The notes under the pieces are model-generated. The model searched no databases. It had not been told where the DNA came from and worked only from the letters and a program-made list of their open reading frames with translations. This document shows, piece by piece, positions 26,895 through 33,747 of a stretch of 33,747 nucleotides of DNA (positions are counted from its first letter, which is position 1; every line of letters starts with the position of its first letter). The position numbers were made by a program, and so were the translations under genes. The stretch is taken from assembly GCA_012034075.1 (NCBI GenBank), contig JAAURD010000027.1, positions 1-33,747 of the forward strand, written 5' to 3'. This DNA is from Chloroflexaceae bacterium (GTDB lineage: Bacteria; Chloroflexota; Chloroflexia; Chloroflexales; Chloroflexaceae).

Positions 26895-29732
26895 TTACTC
26901 TTTCAGGAAAAAATTGACGTGGACTTCGGTGCCGCCGTCGGGCACCGAATCAATCGTAATATTGCCACCGGCAAAGACCACTCGTTCTTGCATGCCGAGC
27001 AAACCCATGCTGCCACCGTGTGATGCCTTTTTCTGCGCCAGACGTACATCGAAGCCAATGCCGTCATCCCGAATAACCAGATGCAGTTGATCCTGCTCTT
27101 GCCAGACTTCGACCTGGACTCGCCGCGCCTGAGCATGGCGAATCACATTGGTCAGTGCCTCCTGTGCTACACGAAAGCAAGCCGTTTCCAGATCGGAGGG
27201 GAGTCGGGTTTCGCCCAGATCCGCCCGAAATTCGGTGGTAAAACCGGCCCAACGGGTTTGCCGGTCGATGTACCAGCGCAACGCAGCAGCAAGGCCCAGA
27301 TCATCAAGCAACGAAGGGCGCAGATCCAGCGAGAGGTTGCGTACCTGTTGCAACGCGTGATCAACAATACTGATGCTTTCACCAATATACGGCTCAAGCG
27401 CGGGTTCCCCCGCAACCCGTTGCAACGCTTGCATGCTAATTTTCACCGCTGTGAGCGCCTGACCAATTTCATCGTGAAGCTCTCGCGCAATATGGTGCCG
27501 TTCCGCTTCTTGCGCTTCCATCAAGCGATACGAAAGCACCTGCAGGCGTTCACGTCCTTCGCGTACTTGCTCAAAGAGATGCGCCTGTTGCACCGCAATA
27601 GCGAGCTGATTGGCAACCTCACGTGCAATCTCAACATGTTCGCGACTAAACGCGTTCTCCGTATTGGCACTGAGAATAAGCGCACCGATCAACGACCCGC
27701 GTGATGCCATGGGCACACAGACCGAAGAACGCATACCATCCGCCTGCACATACTCATGCAACGGAGATGATGCCGAAAAGGCCACTGGCTCCTCGGCCGA
27801 TTCATCACTATCGGTCCAGGTGACAGTTTCCTCGGCAATGTTGAAGGGAATACGTTCACCCGGCATCAACCGTGTTTCGCCATAGATGTCCGTTACCAGG
27901 ACAATTGCCTCATGTGAGTTCTCATCAAACAATGCAACACTGACCTGTTGGCATTGAATCAGTTGACGCAGATGATCAACCGCAGCACTGGCAATGTCAT
28001 TGGTCGAACGTGCCGCCAGGATCGAACGGTCAATTTTGCGCAAGACTTCCAGCCGCAGTGCATAACGCCAGCGTGCCTCTTCCGCCCGTTTACGTTCCAT
28101 AAACTGACCAATCTGGCTCCCAATACCGGTCAAGACCGATAGGAGTTCATCATCGCGATCCCGTTGGTCACGACTAAAAAGCGCAATCACACCGATGACA
28201 TCGTTGCCATTGAGAATAGGAAATGCACAGGCAGTCTGGAGCATCAGGGCCTGTGCCGCAACCGAACGCGTAAATGTTGAATTACTACGGATATCCTGCA
28301 TCCAGGTTGATTGACAGGCAGACCAAACATAGCCAATCAAACCCTCTCCCTGGGTAAAAGCCAACATACGGCTGGCCTGTTCAAATTCACGAATATCGAG
28401 ATCGGGAGCATGCCATAGACCATGCCATACCAGAACATGGGTATCGGGTTGCACCAGCCAGACTTCGCCCAGATGCCAGCCCACTTCAGCACACAACGAC
28501 TTGAGCAGACGGGGCACCGCCTCAGTCAGCGTCTCGGCATGGGCTAACACATTGGTCACCGCAAATTGCATCGTGCGCCTCATCTCCGAACGTTTACGGG
28601 CGGTAATATCACGAAATGTTACAACAACACCGGCAATATCACCACGTTCTAGCATAGGGGTACTGATATATTCGGCTGGAAAACGACTGCCATCTTTGCG
28701 CCAGAACACTTCATCGTCCACTGCTTGCGGTTCACCCGTGCGCAATGTTCGGTAAATGGGTGATGTATGCCACGGGTAAGCACTGCCATCCGGTAGCGTA
28801 TGATGGATAAACAAGTGCGTCGGCTGACCAATAAGCTCACGGGCCGTATACCCCAGCATCATCACGGCCATCGGGTTAACAAATGTTGTTTTGCCACTCG
28901 CATCAATACCATAAATGCCTTCACCAACCGATTGGAGAATAAGCTCGTTCTGGTGACGTAATCGTTGCAGGTCTTCCTCAATCCGCTTGCGATCGGTGAT
29001 ATCACGCATAGAAGCGAGATACGCCATCTGGCCGTCCCACTCGGTCTGTACCACGCGCATCTCGGCAACATTGATGCCACCATTACGTAAAACCACATCA
29101 AGCTCAGTACGCTCACCCGCTACCACCGGAAAGCCAAACAGCTCCCCCACAAACTCTGCTGCTTTGATGCTTAACAGGTTTTCTGCCGCCGGATTGATAA
29201 AACGCACAAAGCCTTGCGAATCAACAATTAAGATACCATCAGCATTTTTCTCAATAATATTGTGAAAGCGAGCCTCACTTGCCTGGCGTTCAAGCATAAT
29301 TTGCTGCATTTCAGTCTGCATCTGTTGTTTTTGCAGCGCCATGCGAACTGTACGCAGAATATCTTCGCAATGTATATTGCCTTTGACCAGATAATCGAGC
29401 GCACCTCGACAGATGGCCTGGAGACCCAGGGCTTTGCGACGGCGTGTTGTCAGGACCACCAGCGGCAGACCTGGGTAGACTGCCTGAATGTTTGCTAGTG
29501 CTGCCAAACCCGGCACATCCGCAAGCGTTAGACTCAGGAACACCAGATGAATCGCTTGTTGTGCCAGCAGTTCCAGCCCAGTTGAAAGGCGCTGGGCGGT
29601 GAGCAGTGTGATCGACTGCGGCAAACGGTCTGGACTCGCCTGACATTGCTGCTCCACAAGCGTTTGACGTAACAACTGGAGTGTTCTGGCATGTTTATCA
29701 ATTACCAGAATATATGTTCTTTGCTGTTCCAT
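26895..29732 (-). CDS. NarL-type sensor histidine kinase with N-terminal pseudo-receiver, two PAS and two GAF domains
   Basis: The 945-residue protein starts at ATG 29732. Residues 1-130 look like a receiver (VIDKH, VVLTTR, YLVKG with K117), but the phospho-acceptor is Ser67 (LVFLSLTLADVPG), so it should not accept phosphate. PAS domains lie at about 150-265 (FHNIIEKNADGILIVD) and 265-390 (ILQSVGEGIYGID, ending VTFRDITARKR). GAF domains lie at about 395-545 and 550-735. HisKA_3 (RHHIARELHDEIGQAL, His753) and an HATPase domain (EALTNVIRHAQA, DDGIGFD, GSMGLLGMQERV) end the protein, the NarX/DesK/LiaS type of core. No membrane helix is visible, so it should sense intracellular ligands. The partner regulator is not adjacent; the stand-alone receivers at 20382-21285 are candidates only by family resemblance. 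Confidence 0.9.
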   Translation of the reverse strand: MEQQRTYILVIDKHARTLQLLRQTLVEQQCQASPDRLPQSITLLTAQRLSTGLELLAQQAIHLVFLSLTLADVPGLAALANIQAVYPGLPLVVLTTRRRKALGLQAICRGALDYLVKGNIHCEDILRTVRMALQKQQMQTEMQQIMLERQASEARFHNIIEKNADGILIVDSQGFVRFINPAAENLLSIKAAEFVGELFGFPVVAGERTELDVVLRNGGINVAEMRVVQTEWDGQMAYLASMRDITDRKRIEEDLQRLRHQNELILQSVGEGIYGIDASGKTTFVNPMAVMMLGYTARELIGQPTHLFIHHTLPDGSAYPWHTSPIYRTLRTGEPQAVDDEVFWRKDGSRFPAEYISTPMLERGDIAGVVVTFRDITARKRSEMRRTMQFAVTNVLAHAETLTEAVPRLLKSLCAEVGWHLGEVWLVQPDTHVLVWHGLWHAPDLDIREFEQASRMLAFTQGEGLIGYVWSACQSTWMQDIRSNSTFTRSVAAQALMLQTACAFPILNGNDVIGVIALFSRDQRDRDDELLSVLTGIGSQIGQFMERKRAEEARWRYALRLEVLRKIDRSILAARSTNDIASAAVDHLRQLIQCQQVSVALFDENSHEAIVLVTDIYGETRLMPGERIPFNIAEETVTWTDSDESAEEPVAFSASSPLHEYVQADGMRSSVCVPMASRGSLIGALILSANTENAFSREHVEIAREVANQLAIAVQQAHLFEQVREGRERLQVLSYRLMEAQEAERHHIARELHDEIGQALTAVKISMQALQRVAGEPALEPYIGESISIVDHALQQVRNLSLDLRPSLLDDLGLAAALRWYIDRQTRWAGFTTEFRADLGETRLPSDLETACFRVAQEALTNVIRHAQARRVQVEVWQEQDQLHLVIRDDGIGFDVRLAQKKASHGGSMGLLGMQERVVFAGGNITIDSVPDGGTEVHVNFFLKE

Positions 29733-29796
29733 GATTCTTACTCGATAGGTCGCTTACATCGATGGGCCATGCACTGCGTTCTTCTGCTTCTCTTCG

Positions 29797-29827
29797 AGTA
29801 TACCATATTGGTCTGGTACAATGTAAA
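29797..29827 (-). promoter_or_regulatory. extended -10 promoter for the sensor kinase
   Basis: On the minus strand TATACT (29802-29797) is preceded by TG at the extended -10 position (29805-29804). A TTTACA (29827-29822) lies 19 bases upstream, a rather long spacer. The predicted leader is about 60 bases. Confidence 0.45.
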
Positions 29828-30242
29828 AAGGGTAACACAAGGTGCTTTGTTCAAAGCGGCTAATTGCAGGCTGATGAAGTTTGTATGCTTCCACTATAGC
29901 ATCATGCCTTCCATTTGGGTTACCATGAACCTTATGGTTACCTGACGAACGTATGGTGACGTGATTCTCTCTCGTTTATCGTTTGGGGGAATGCGGTTTT
30001 TGGGTGCAAACACGCGAACTGGCGGGTTGTTCTCCGCTGTTCTGCCTATGGCGGAATAGAACAGAACGCCAACGGTAGCGCAAGTACCTTCTGGTTGCGA
30101 AGGGCTTCATGATACGACCAGAGCCATTTAAAAAGCGATGCCTGGTAACAATATGGCACGATAGCAGAGCATCGCTCCAGCGTTATGCCGAACACCAATA
30201 CGTTCGTTTGTCAGAGGAACGCTAGATACTGGTGCAAGAGTA
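29828..30242. other. gene-free region with several inverted repeats upstream of glnA
   Basis: No open frame here is convincing. Two inverted repeats stand out. CTGTTCTGCC (30037-30046) pairs with GGCGGAATAG (30050-30059) as ten pairs including two G-T, around a three-base loop. GCGATGC (30136-30142) pairs perfectly with GCATCGC (30170-30176). Both lie upstream of the glnA promoter, so they are not in its predicted leader. They could belong to a small RNA or a longer upstream transcript, or mean nothing. Confidence 0.35.
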
Positions 30243-30251
30243 TGCTATAAT
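30243..30251 (+). promoter_or_regulatory. perfect extended -10 promoter for glnA
   Basis: TGCTATAAT (30243-30251) is a full extended -10 element. No clear -35 box is present, as is usual for this class. The transcript would start near 30258, with a leader of about 75 bases. Confidence 0.6.
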
Positions 30252-30331
30252 CGGGTATTCCTGATATGGAATGGCCTGAAGATGGTTTATCTAACAACGA
30301 TGCTTAAAAGATGCAAGGAGGAAAAACATCT

Positions 30332-31762
30332 ATGACTCTGGACGCACAGGGTGTGCTCAAGATGATCAAAGAGCAGGGGATCCAGATCGTCGATATGCGC
30401 TTTATTGATGTTCCAGGAACATGGCAACACTTTTCACTGCCAGCAACCATGCTGGGTGAAGGTGAGTTTGAAGAAGGTCTTGGCTTTGATGGCTCGTCAA
30501 TTCGTGGGTTTCAGGTGATCAACGAGAGTGATATGCTCGTGATGCCCGATCCTTCCACGGCCTTTGTAGACCCGACCCTCGAAGTACCCACCCTCAATAT
30601 CATCTGCGATATTTATGACCCCATTACCCATGAACCCTATTCACGTGATCCACGCTATGTTGCCCGCAAGGCCGAGGCCTATCTCAAATCAACCGGTGTG
30701 GGTGATACCTGCTATTTTGGTCCTGAAGCCGAGTTTTTTGTGTTTAACACGGTACGCTACTCTTCAGGTCTGCTGCCCCAGGAATCATTCTACTTTGTCG
30801 ATAGTGTTGAAGGCTGGTGGAATAGTGGCAGTGAAGAGATGTATCCAAACTTTGGGTCCCAAATACCCGCAAAACGCGGCTATTTCCCGTGTCCACCAAC
30901 CGATACCATGCAAGACCTGCGCAGTAAGATGATTTTGGCGATGATGCAGGTTGGTATTACCGTTGAATTACATCACCATGAAGTTGGTACTGCTGGTCAG
31001 TGTGAGATTGACATGCGCTTTGATACCCTCACACATATGGCTGATATGCTCACGATGTATAAGTATATTGTGAAGTGTGTCGCACGTCAGCATGGTATGA
31101 CTGCTACGTTTATGCCAAAACCGCTCTTTGGCGATAATGGCAGTGGCATGCATTGCCACCAGAGTATCTGGAAAGATGGCGAGAATCAGTTCTTTGATGA
31201 AATTGGCTATGCTGGTCTTTCCGAAGCGGCACGTCATTACATTGGTGGCTTGCTGGCCCATGCGCCGGCCCTGTTAGCCATTGTTGCGCCCACCACCAAC
31301 TCCTATCGGCGGCTTGTGCCCGGCTTCGAGGCACCGGTCAACCTGGTCTATTCACAGCGCAACCGCTCAGCTGCCTGCCGTATCCCCATGTACTCCAACA
31401 GTCCCAAAGCCAAGCGCGTTGAATTCCGCTGCCCGGATCCGTCTTGCAACCCCTATCTCGCATTTGCAGCGATGCTCATGGCTGGTCTTGATGGCATTGC
31501 CAAAAAGATTGAGCCCGGTGCGCCGGTTGATAAGGACCTCTATGAGTTGCCGCTCGAAGAACTGGCCCAGATTAAGACCGTTCCCAGTTCGCTGTCTGAG
31601 GCACTGGATGCGCTCGAAGCTGACCATGCCTTCTTGCTCGAGGGTGGTGTGTTTACCCCCGACCTGCTCGAAACCTGGATCGACTACAAGCGCCAGAATG
31701 AAGTCATTCCAGTGCAACTTCGTCCAACACCCCAGGAATACACCCTCTACTACGATATTTAA
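30332..31762 (+). CDS. glnA: glutamine synthetase type I
   Basis: ATG 30332 follows AAGGAGG (30315-30321); an in-frame ATG at 30311 lies before the ribosome binding site and is rejected. The 476-residue product is the normal length for GSI. It makes glutamine from glutamate, ammonia and ATP in the cytoplasm as a dodecamer. Visible signatures are [10 protein letters not shown], the glutamate/metal strand [20 protein letters not shown], the ATP motif [10 protein letters not shown] and the arginine loop [32 protein letters not shown] also matches. Tyr404 in DLYELPLEE matches the adenylylation site of the GSI-beta subdivision, so control by adenylylation is possible, though no adenylyltransferase is in the window. 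It has its own promoter and a strong terminator, so it is probably transcribed alone. Confidence 0.97.
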   Translation: MTLDAQGVLKMIKEQGIQIVDMRFIDVPGTWQHFSLPATMLGEGEFEEGLGFDGSSIRGFQVINESDMLVMPDPSTAFVDPTLEVPTLNIICDIYDPITHEPYSRDPRYVARKAEAYLKSTGVGDTCYFGPEAEFFVFNTVRYSSGLLPQESFYFVDSVEGWWNSGSEEMYPNFGSQIPAKRGYFPCPPTDTMQDLRSKMILAMMQVGITVELHHHEVGTAGQCEIDMRFDTLTHMADMLTMYKYIVKCVARQHGMTATFMPKPLFGDNGSGMHCHQSIWKDGENQFFDEIGYAGLSEAARHYIGGLLAHAPALLAIVAPTTNSYRRLVPGFEAPVNLVYSQRNRSAACRIPMYSNSPKAKRVEFRCPDPSCNPYLAFAAMLMAGLDGIAKKIEPGAPVDKDLYELPLEELAQIKTVPSSLSEALDALEADHAFLLEGGVFTPDLLETWIDYKRQNEVIPVQLRPTPQEYTLYYDI

Positions 31763-31795
31763 CGCCCCCTCCAGGCATCGGGCGCTTCGTCCCTC

Positions 31796-31850
31796 AGCCC
31801 CTCGGTCCCGCTCAGCTGCTGCGAGCGGAACCGAGGGGCTTTTGTTGTGT
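31796..31850 (+). terminator. strong Rho-independent terminator after glnA
   Basis: An 18-base left arm (31796-31813) starting AGCCCCTCGGT and an 18-base right arm (31823-31840) ending ACCGAGGGGCT pair with a single C-A mismatch around a nine-base loop. TTTTGTTGTGT follows. It lies 33 bases after the glnA stop. Confidence 0.92.
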
Positions 31851-31879
31851 TGATCAAAAACCAACCGAACATCTTCCAT

Positions 31880-31906
31880 TTGTTGTGCATCGTCGTGTAG
31901 TATAAT
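31880..31906 (+). promoter_or_regulatory. possible promoter for the LURP-one and DUF6325 genes
   Basis: A perfect TATAAT (31901-31906) is preceded by TTGTTG (31880-31885) with a short 15-base spacer. The leader to the ATG at 32067 would be about 155 bases. The rest of the 31763-32066 gap holds the glnA terminator and nothing else recognisable. Confidence 0.45.
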
Positions 31907-32066
31907 ACAAGCAACACAAGCAATCACCAGAAACCGATGGCGTTACAGCAATCCTGGTTCATGTATCCTATCCCATCTCAATCGGTTTTGCCTGCCAACC
32001 CGATGATGCAAACAGCGCGTGATCTTGTGCGAGACCGAATAACAAGCCAACAAAGGAGTGAAAACC

Positions 32067-32636
32067 ATGTTACGTCGAAGGAGAGGTGGATTAGCTGGCC
32101 GTGGTGCAGCAGCTGAAACGACCGAAACAGCGGCACCCGCGGCGCCCTCAATGAGTCGTTACCGCATGCGTGAGCGCATATTTGCCATTGGTGATGACTT
32201 CTGGATTGAAGATGATCAGGGCCAGCGCGTGTTTAAGGTTGATGGCAAAGCTTTCCGTTTGCGTTCGACCCTCTTTTTTGAAGACCGCCAGGGCAACAAG
32301 ATATACAAAATTCAGGAAAAGATGCTGCGTATTCGTGACACCATGGCAATCTATCGCGGCGATGATGTGGCGGCTACGGTGCATAATGCCCTGTTCACCC
32401 CGTTGCGTGACCGTTGGAAGGTCAGTATTCCGGGCGGCGAAGACCTGGTAACCCAGGGCAATATTCTGAACCATGCCTACCAGATTCGACGTGGACGCCA
32501 GACCGTCGCATCAATCTCGAAAAAATGGTTCCGCATCCGTGATACCTACGGTGTCGAAGTCCAGCCAGGCGAAGATGCATTACTGGTGCTCGCAATAACG
32601 GTGGTGATCGATATGATGGCTCATTCGGGCAACTAA
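32067..32636 (+). CDS. LURP-one-related (Tubby-like beta-barrel) protein
   Basis: ATG 32067 follows AAAGGAG (32051-32057); the GTG at 32058 would overlap that site. The product is about 189 residues: a basic and Ala/Thr-rich N-terminus of 25-30 residues, then a chain of short beta strands about one conserved helix. Repeating pieces are FAIGDDFWIEDDQGQRVFKVDGKAFRLR, FEDRQGNKIYKIQEK, MAIYRGDDVAATV, QIRRGRQTVASISKKWFRIRDTYGVEV and a hydrophobic final helix LLVLAITVVIDMM. This is the LURP-one-related/DUF567 pattern, a Tubby-type barrel of uncertain role, possibly phospholipid-binding. The next gene begins 14 bases downstream, so the pair is probably one transcript. Confidence 0.8.
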   Translation: MLRRRRGGLAGRGAAAETTETAAPAAPSMSRYRMRERIFAIGDDFWIEDDQGQRVFKVDGKAFRLRSTLFFEDRQGNKIYKIQEKMLRIRDTMAIYRGDDVAATVHNALFTPLRDRWKVSIPGGEDLVTQGNILNHAYQIRRGRQTVASISKKWFRIRDTYGVEVQPGEDALLVLAITVVIDMMAHSGN

Positions 32637-32650
32637 CAAGGGGGTGTATC

Positions 32651-33625
32651 ATGCAGATAGGACCGGTTCAACTGGTAGTGGTCGGGTTTGAACGAACCGA
32701 TCGCTTTAAAGGGGATATTCTGCGCGAATTAGATGAACTGCGCACTGGTGGGGTGATTCGGGTGCTCGATCTCCTGTTCGTCATGAAAGACGAGGACGGA
32801 AGTATCTTTGCCTTTGAAGATACCGACTTGACCGCCGAAGAACAACAGGAGTATGGCGCCATTATTAGCCATTTGATTGGTTTACAGGACGGAGCAGCGG
32901 TAACACAGACCAATGGCCTGCAAGCCGATGAACTGGCCGCAACCGAGCATGACTATGGTTTGACTGCGGCAAATATCCAAGAAGTAGCGGCCCAAATTGA
33001 GCCAGGCACAGCGGCCGGCCTCTTACTTGTTGAGCACAAGTGGGCAGCTGGCTTAAAGCATGCCATCCGTGAGGCTGGTGGCCGCATGCTGGCACAGGGG
33101 TATCTCACACCGGATGCTTTGATGATCGTTGGTCAGGAGCTACAAGCTGTAGTGGAAGCCGAAGCCGCGATTGAAGTCGCTGAAGCCATCAAAGGAGCAG
33201 CAATGCTCGATGCCCTCATGACCGTGGCCGAAGCCGAAGCGGTGAAAGCGACCGCAGTCGAGGAGGCCGCCGAAGCCGTGGTAATGGCTGAATACATCAA
33301 AACCGCCGCCGCCGCAGAGGCAGTACAGGCACTGATTATCGCTGGTCTCATCGAAGATGCAGCCGCTCAGCAAGCCCTCGATGCCCTGGTCGCCGCCGAC
33401 ATCATCCGCCGCGCCATGATCCGCATGGATGAGGCGCTGGCGGATGCCAGGCTCAACGTGCGCATGCTGCTGCAGGTGCATGACGAGCTGGTTTTTGAAG
33501 TCTCCGAGGATAAGGCCGAGCAGGCCATTGCCTTTATCAAGCCACGGATGGAGAAGGCTGCCGATCTGTCCGTGCCGCTGGTGGTGGAGGCTAAAGCTGG
33601 CCGAGATTGGGGGGCAGCGCATTAG
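32651..33625 (+). CDS. DUF6325-family protein joined in frame to a DNA polymerase I C-terminus (probable chimera)
   Basis: ATG 32651 follows AAGGGGGTG. Residues 1-130 (IGPVQLVVVGFE, ELDELRTGGVIRVLDLLFVMKDEDG, GLLLVEHKWAAGLKHAIREAGG) fit what I remember of DUF6325, a membrane-stress-associated family of unknown function that is often adjacent to SHOCT or LURP-type genes. Residues about 155-248 are long Ala/Glu/Val-rich amphipathic helices, including IIAGLIEDAAAQQALDALVAA. From about residue 249 the protein becomes AADIIRRAMIRM, LLQVHDELVFEV and LSVPLVVEAKAGRDW. This is the C-terminal end of DNA polymerase I and is unrelated to DUF6325. The native protein should end shortly after 33390. The fusion is considered artificial. 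Confidence 0.75.
   Translation: MQIGPVQLVVVGFERTDRFKGDILRELDELRTGGVIRVLDLLFVMKDEDGSIFAFEDTDLTAEEQQEYGAIISHLIGLQDGAAVTQTNGLQADELAATEHDYGLTAANIQEVAAQIEPGTAAGLLLVEHKWAAGLKHAIREAGGRMLAQGYLTPDALMIVGQELQAVVEAEAAIEVAEAIKGAAMLDALMTVAEAEAVKATAVEEAAEAVVMAEYIKTAAAAEAVQALIIAGLIEDAAAQQALDALVAADIIRRAMIRMDEALADARLNVRMLLQVHDELVFEVSEDKAEQAIAFIKPRMEKAADLSVPLVVEAKAGRDWGAAH
33391..33625 (+). CDS. polA: C-terminal 75-80 residues of DNA polymerase I (polA), foreign to the rest of the window
   Basis: The segment AADIIRRAMIRMDEAL, then RMLLQVHDELVFEV and a run ending VPLVVEAKAGRDWGAAH, matches family A DNA polymerase motif C (HDE in QVHDELVFEV) and its C-terminus. The style resembles alphaproteobacterial sequences. 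Only the last 75-80 codons are present; the remaining several hundred residues are absent. The join with the upstream gene is at about 33390-33405, where GCCGCCGACATCATCCGCC would suit both an Ala-rich helix and the polymerase motif. Codons are GC-richer than in the upstream genes. Confidence 0.75.
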
Positions 33626-33746
33626 CGCCGAGAGGCTTTTTGCGTTTAATCGACACGACCAGCACGGCGCCAAAAATAAATATGCTGCCGTAGATGGTGT
33701 TTTCATCAATCATCTCGCCAAAGAAAACATAGGCAAACAGGCTGGC
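33591..33746 (-). CDS. C-terminal end of an EamA/DMT-family transporter, partial
   Basis: The minus strand is open from the window edge to the TAG at 33593-33591. It encodes ASLFAYVFFGEM, then an IYGSIFIFGAVLVVS membrane helix and a basic KRKKPLG tail. This is the last helix and cytoplasmic end of a drug/metabolite transporter (EamA), in which an FGE motif precedes the final helix. The frame overlaps the polymerase stop by 35 bases in convergent orientation. Together with the polymerase fragment it forms a foreign-looking block, with gene order belonging to another genome. The 5' part lies outside the window. Confidence 0.65.
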   Translation of the reverse strand, partial: ASLFAYVFFGEMIDENTIYGSIFIFGAVLVVSIKRKKPLGANALPPNLGQL

Positions 33747-33747
33747 C

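Noticed and set aside
27081..27704. 207-codon plus-strand frame inside the NarL-type kinase
   Set aside because: It is the complement of the HisKA_3/HATPase region and carries no independent signature.
33391..33625. Genuine DUF6325-polymerase fusion protein
   Set aside because: Only the last 75-80 residues of polymerase are present, with no catalytic core. The following convergent transporter fragment shows that a whole foreign segment begins at this point.
1..33747. CRISPR array
   Set aside because: No set of regularly spaced direct repeats was seen, despite the Cas6-like fragment.
1..33747. tRNA, rRNA or insertion sequence
   Set aside because: No T-loop/anticodon pattern, rRNA segment, transposase or terminal inverted repeats were recognised in the gaps or genes.

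Overview
The window looks like bacterial DNA of moderate GC from the phylum Chloroflexota, probably the Chloroflexia or filamentous phototroph side. This is an inference from gene content: a giant multi-GAF sensor kinase, many GAF/PAS/receiver proteins, an S8 protease ending in a short WMPLV-type tail, a DUF6325 protein, a LURP-one protein and a type I glutamine synthetase. No rRNA or other firm taxonomic marker is present.

Layout. (1) 1-600: left edge, with a C-terminal Cas6-like fragment on the minus strand next to a truncated unrecognised plus-strand gene; composition breaks near 206. (2) 810-4804: a promoter, a frameshifted left-handed beta-helix (hexapeptide) gene, then two tandemly duplicated response regulators with a receiver and a degenerate GGDEF. 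(3) 4855-15758, all plus strand: a histidine kinase of about 2,409 residues with about eleven GAF modules, split by two one-base deletions; an overlapping alpha/beta hydrolase whose nucleophile position is Gly; a second hydrolase fused to a cyclic-nucleotide-binding domain; a DUF3054 membrane protein; and WrbA. (4) 15766-21429, minus strand: an RNA m5U methyltransferase without the usual Fe-S cysteines, a secreted subtilisin-like protease, and two stand-alone receiver proteins with a regulatory-looking upstream region. (5) 21598-24680, minus strand: arsR followed by a SulP anion transporter with STAS and four CBS domains, with an operator-like palindrome over the promoter. (6) 24985-29732: a membrane-anchored M23 peptidase, convergent with a NarL-type sensor kinase that carries a pseudo-receiver. 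(7) 30332-33390: glnA with a strong terminator, a LURP-one protein and a DUF6325 protein. (8) about 33390-33747: the DUF6325 frame runs directly into the C-terminus of an alphaproteobacterial-type DNA polymerase I, followed by the end of a DMT transporter. This is most likely a chimeric contig end.

The most interesting biology is the block 2621-14593. Twin response regulators precede an exceptionally large multi-GAF kinase, and the kinase is translationally coupled to a Ser-less alpha/beta hydrolase. The arrangement recalls hydrolase-assisted signalling (RsbQ with the PAS phosphatase RsbP), but I do not know this combination as a described system. Two cautions apply: three single-base deletions interrupt genes, and both window ends look foreign or rearranged, so sequence or assembly error must be excluded first.
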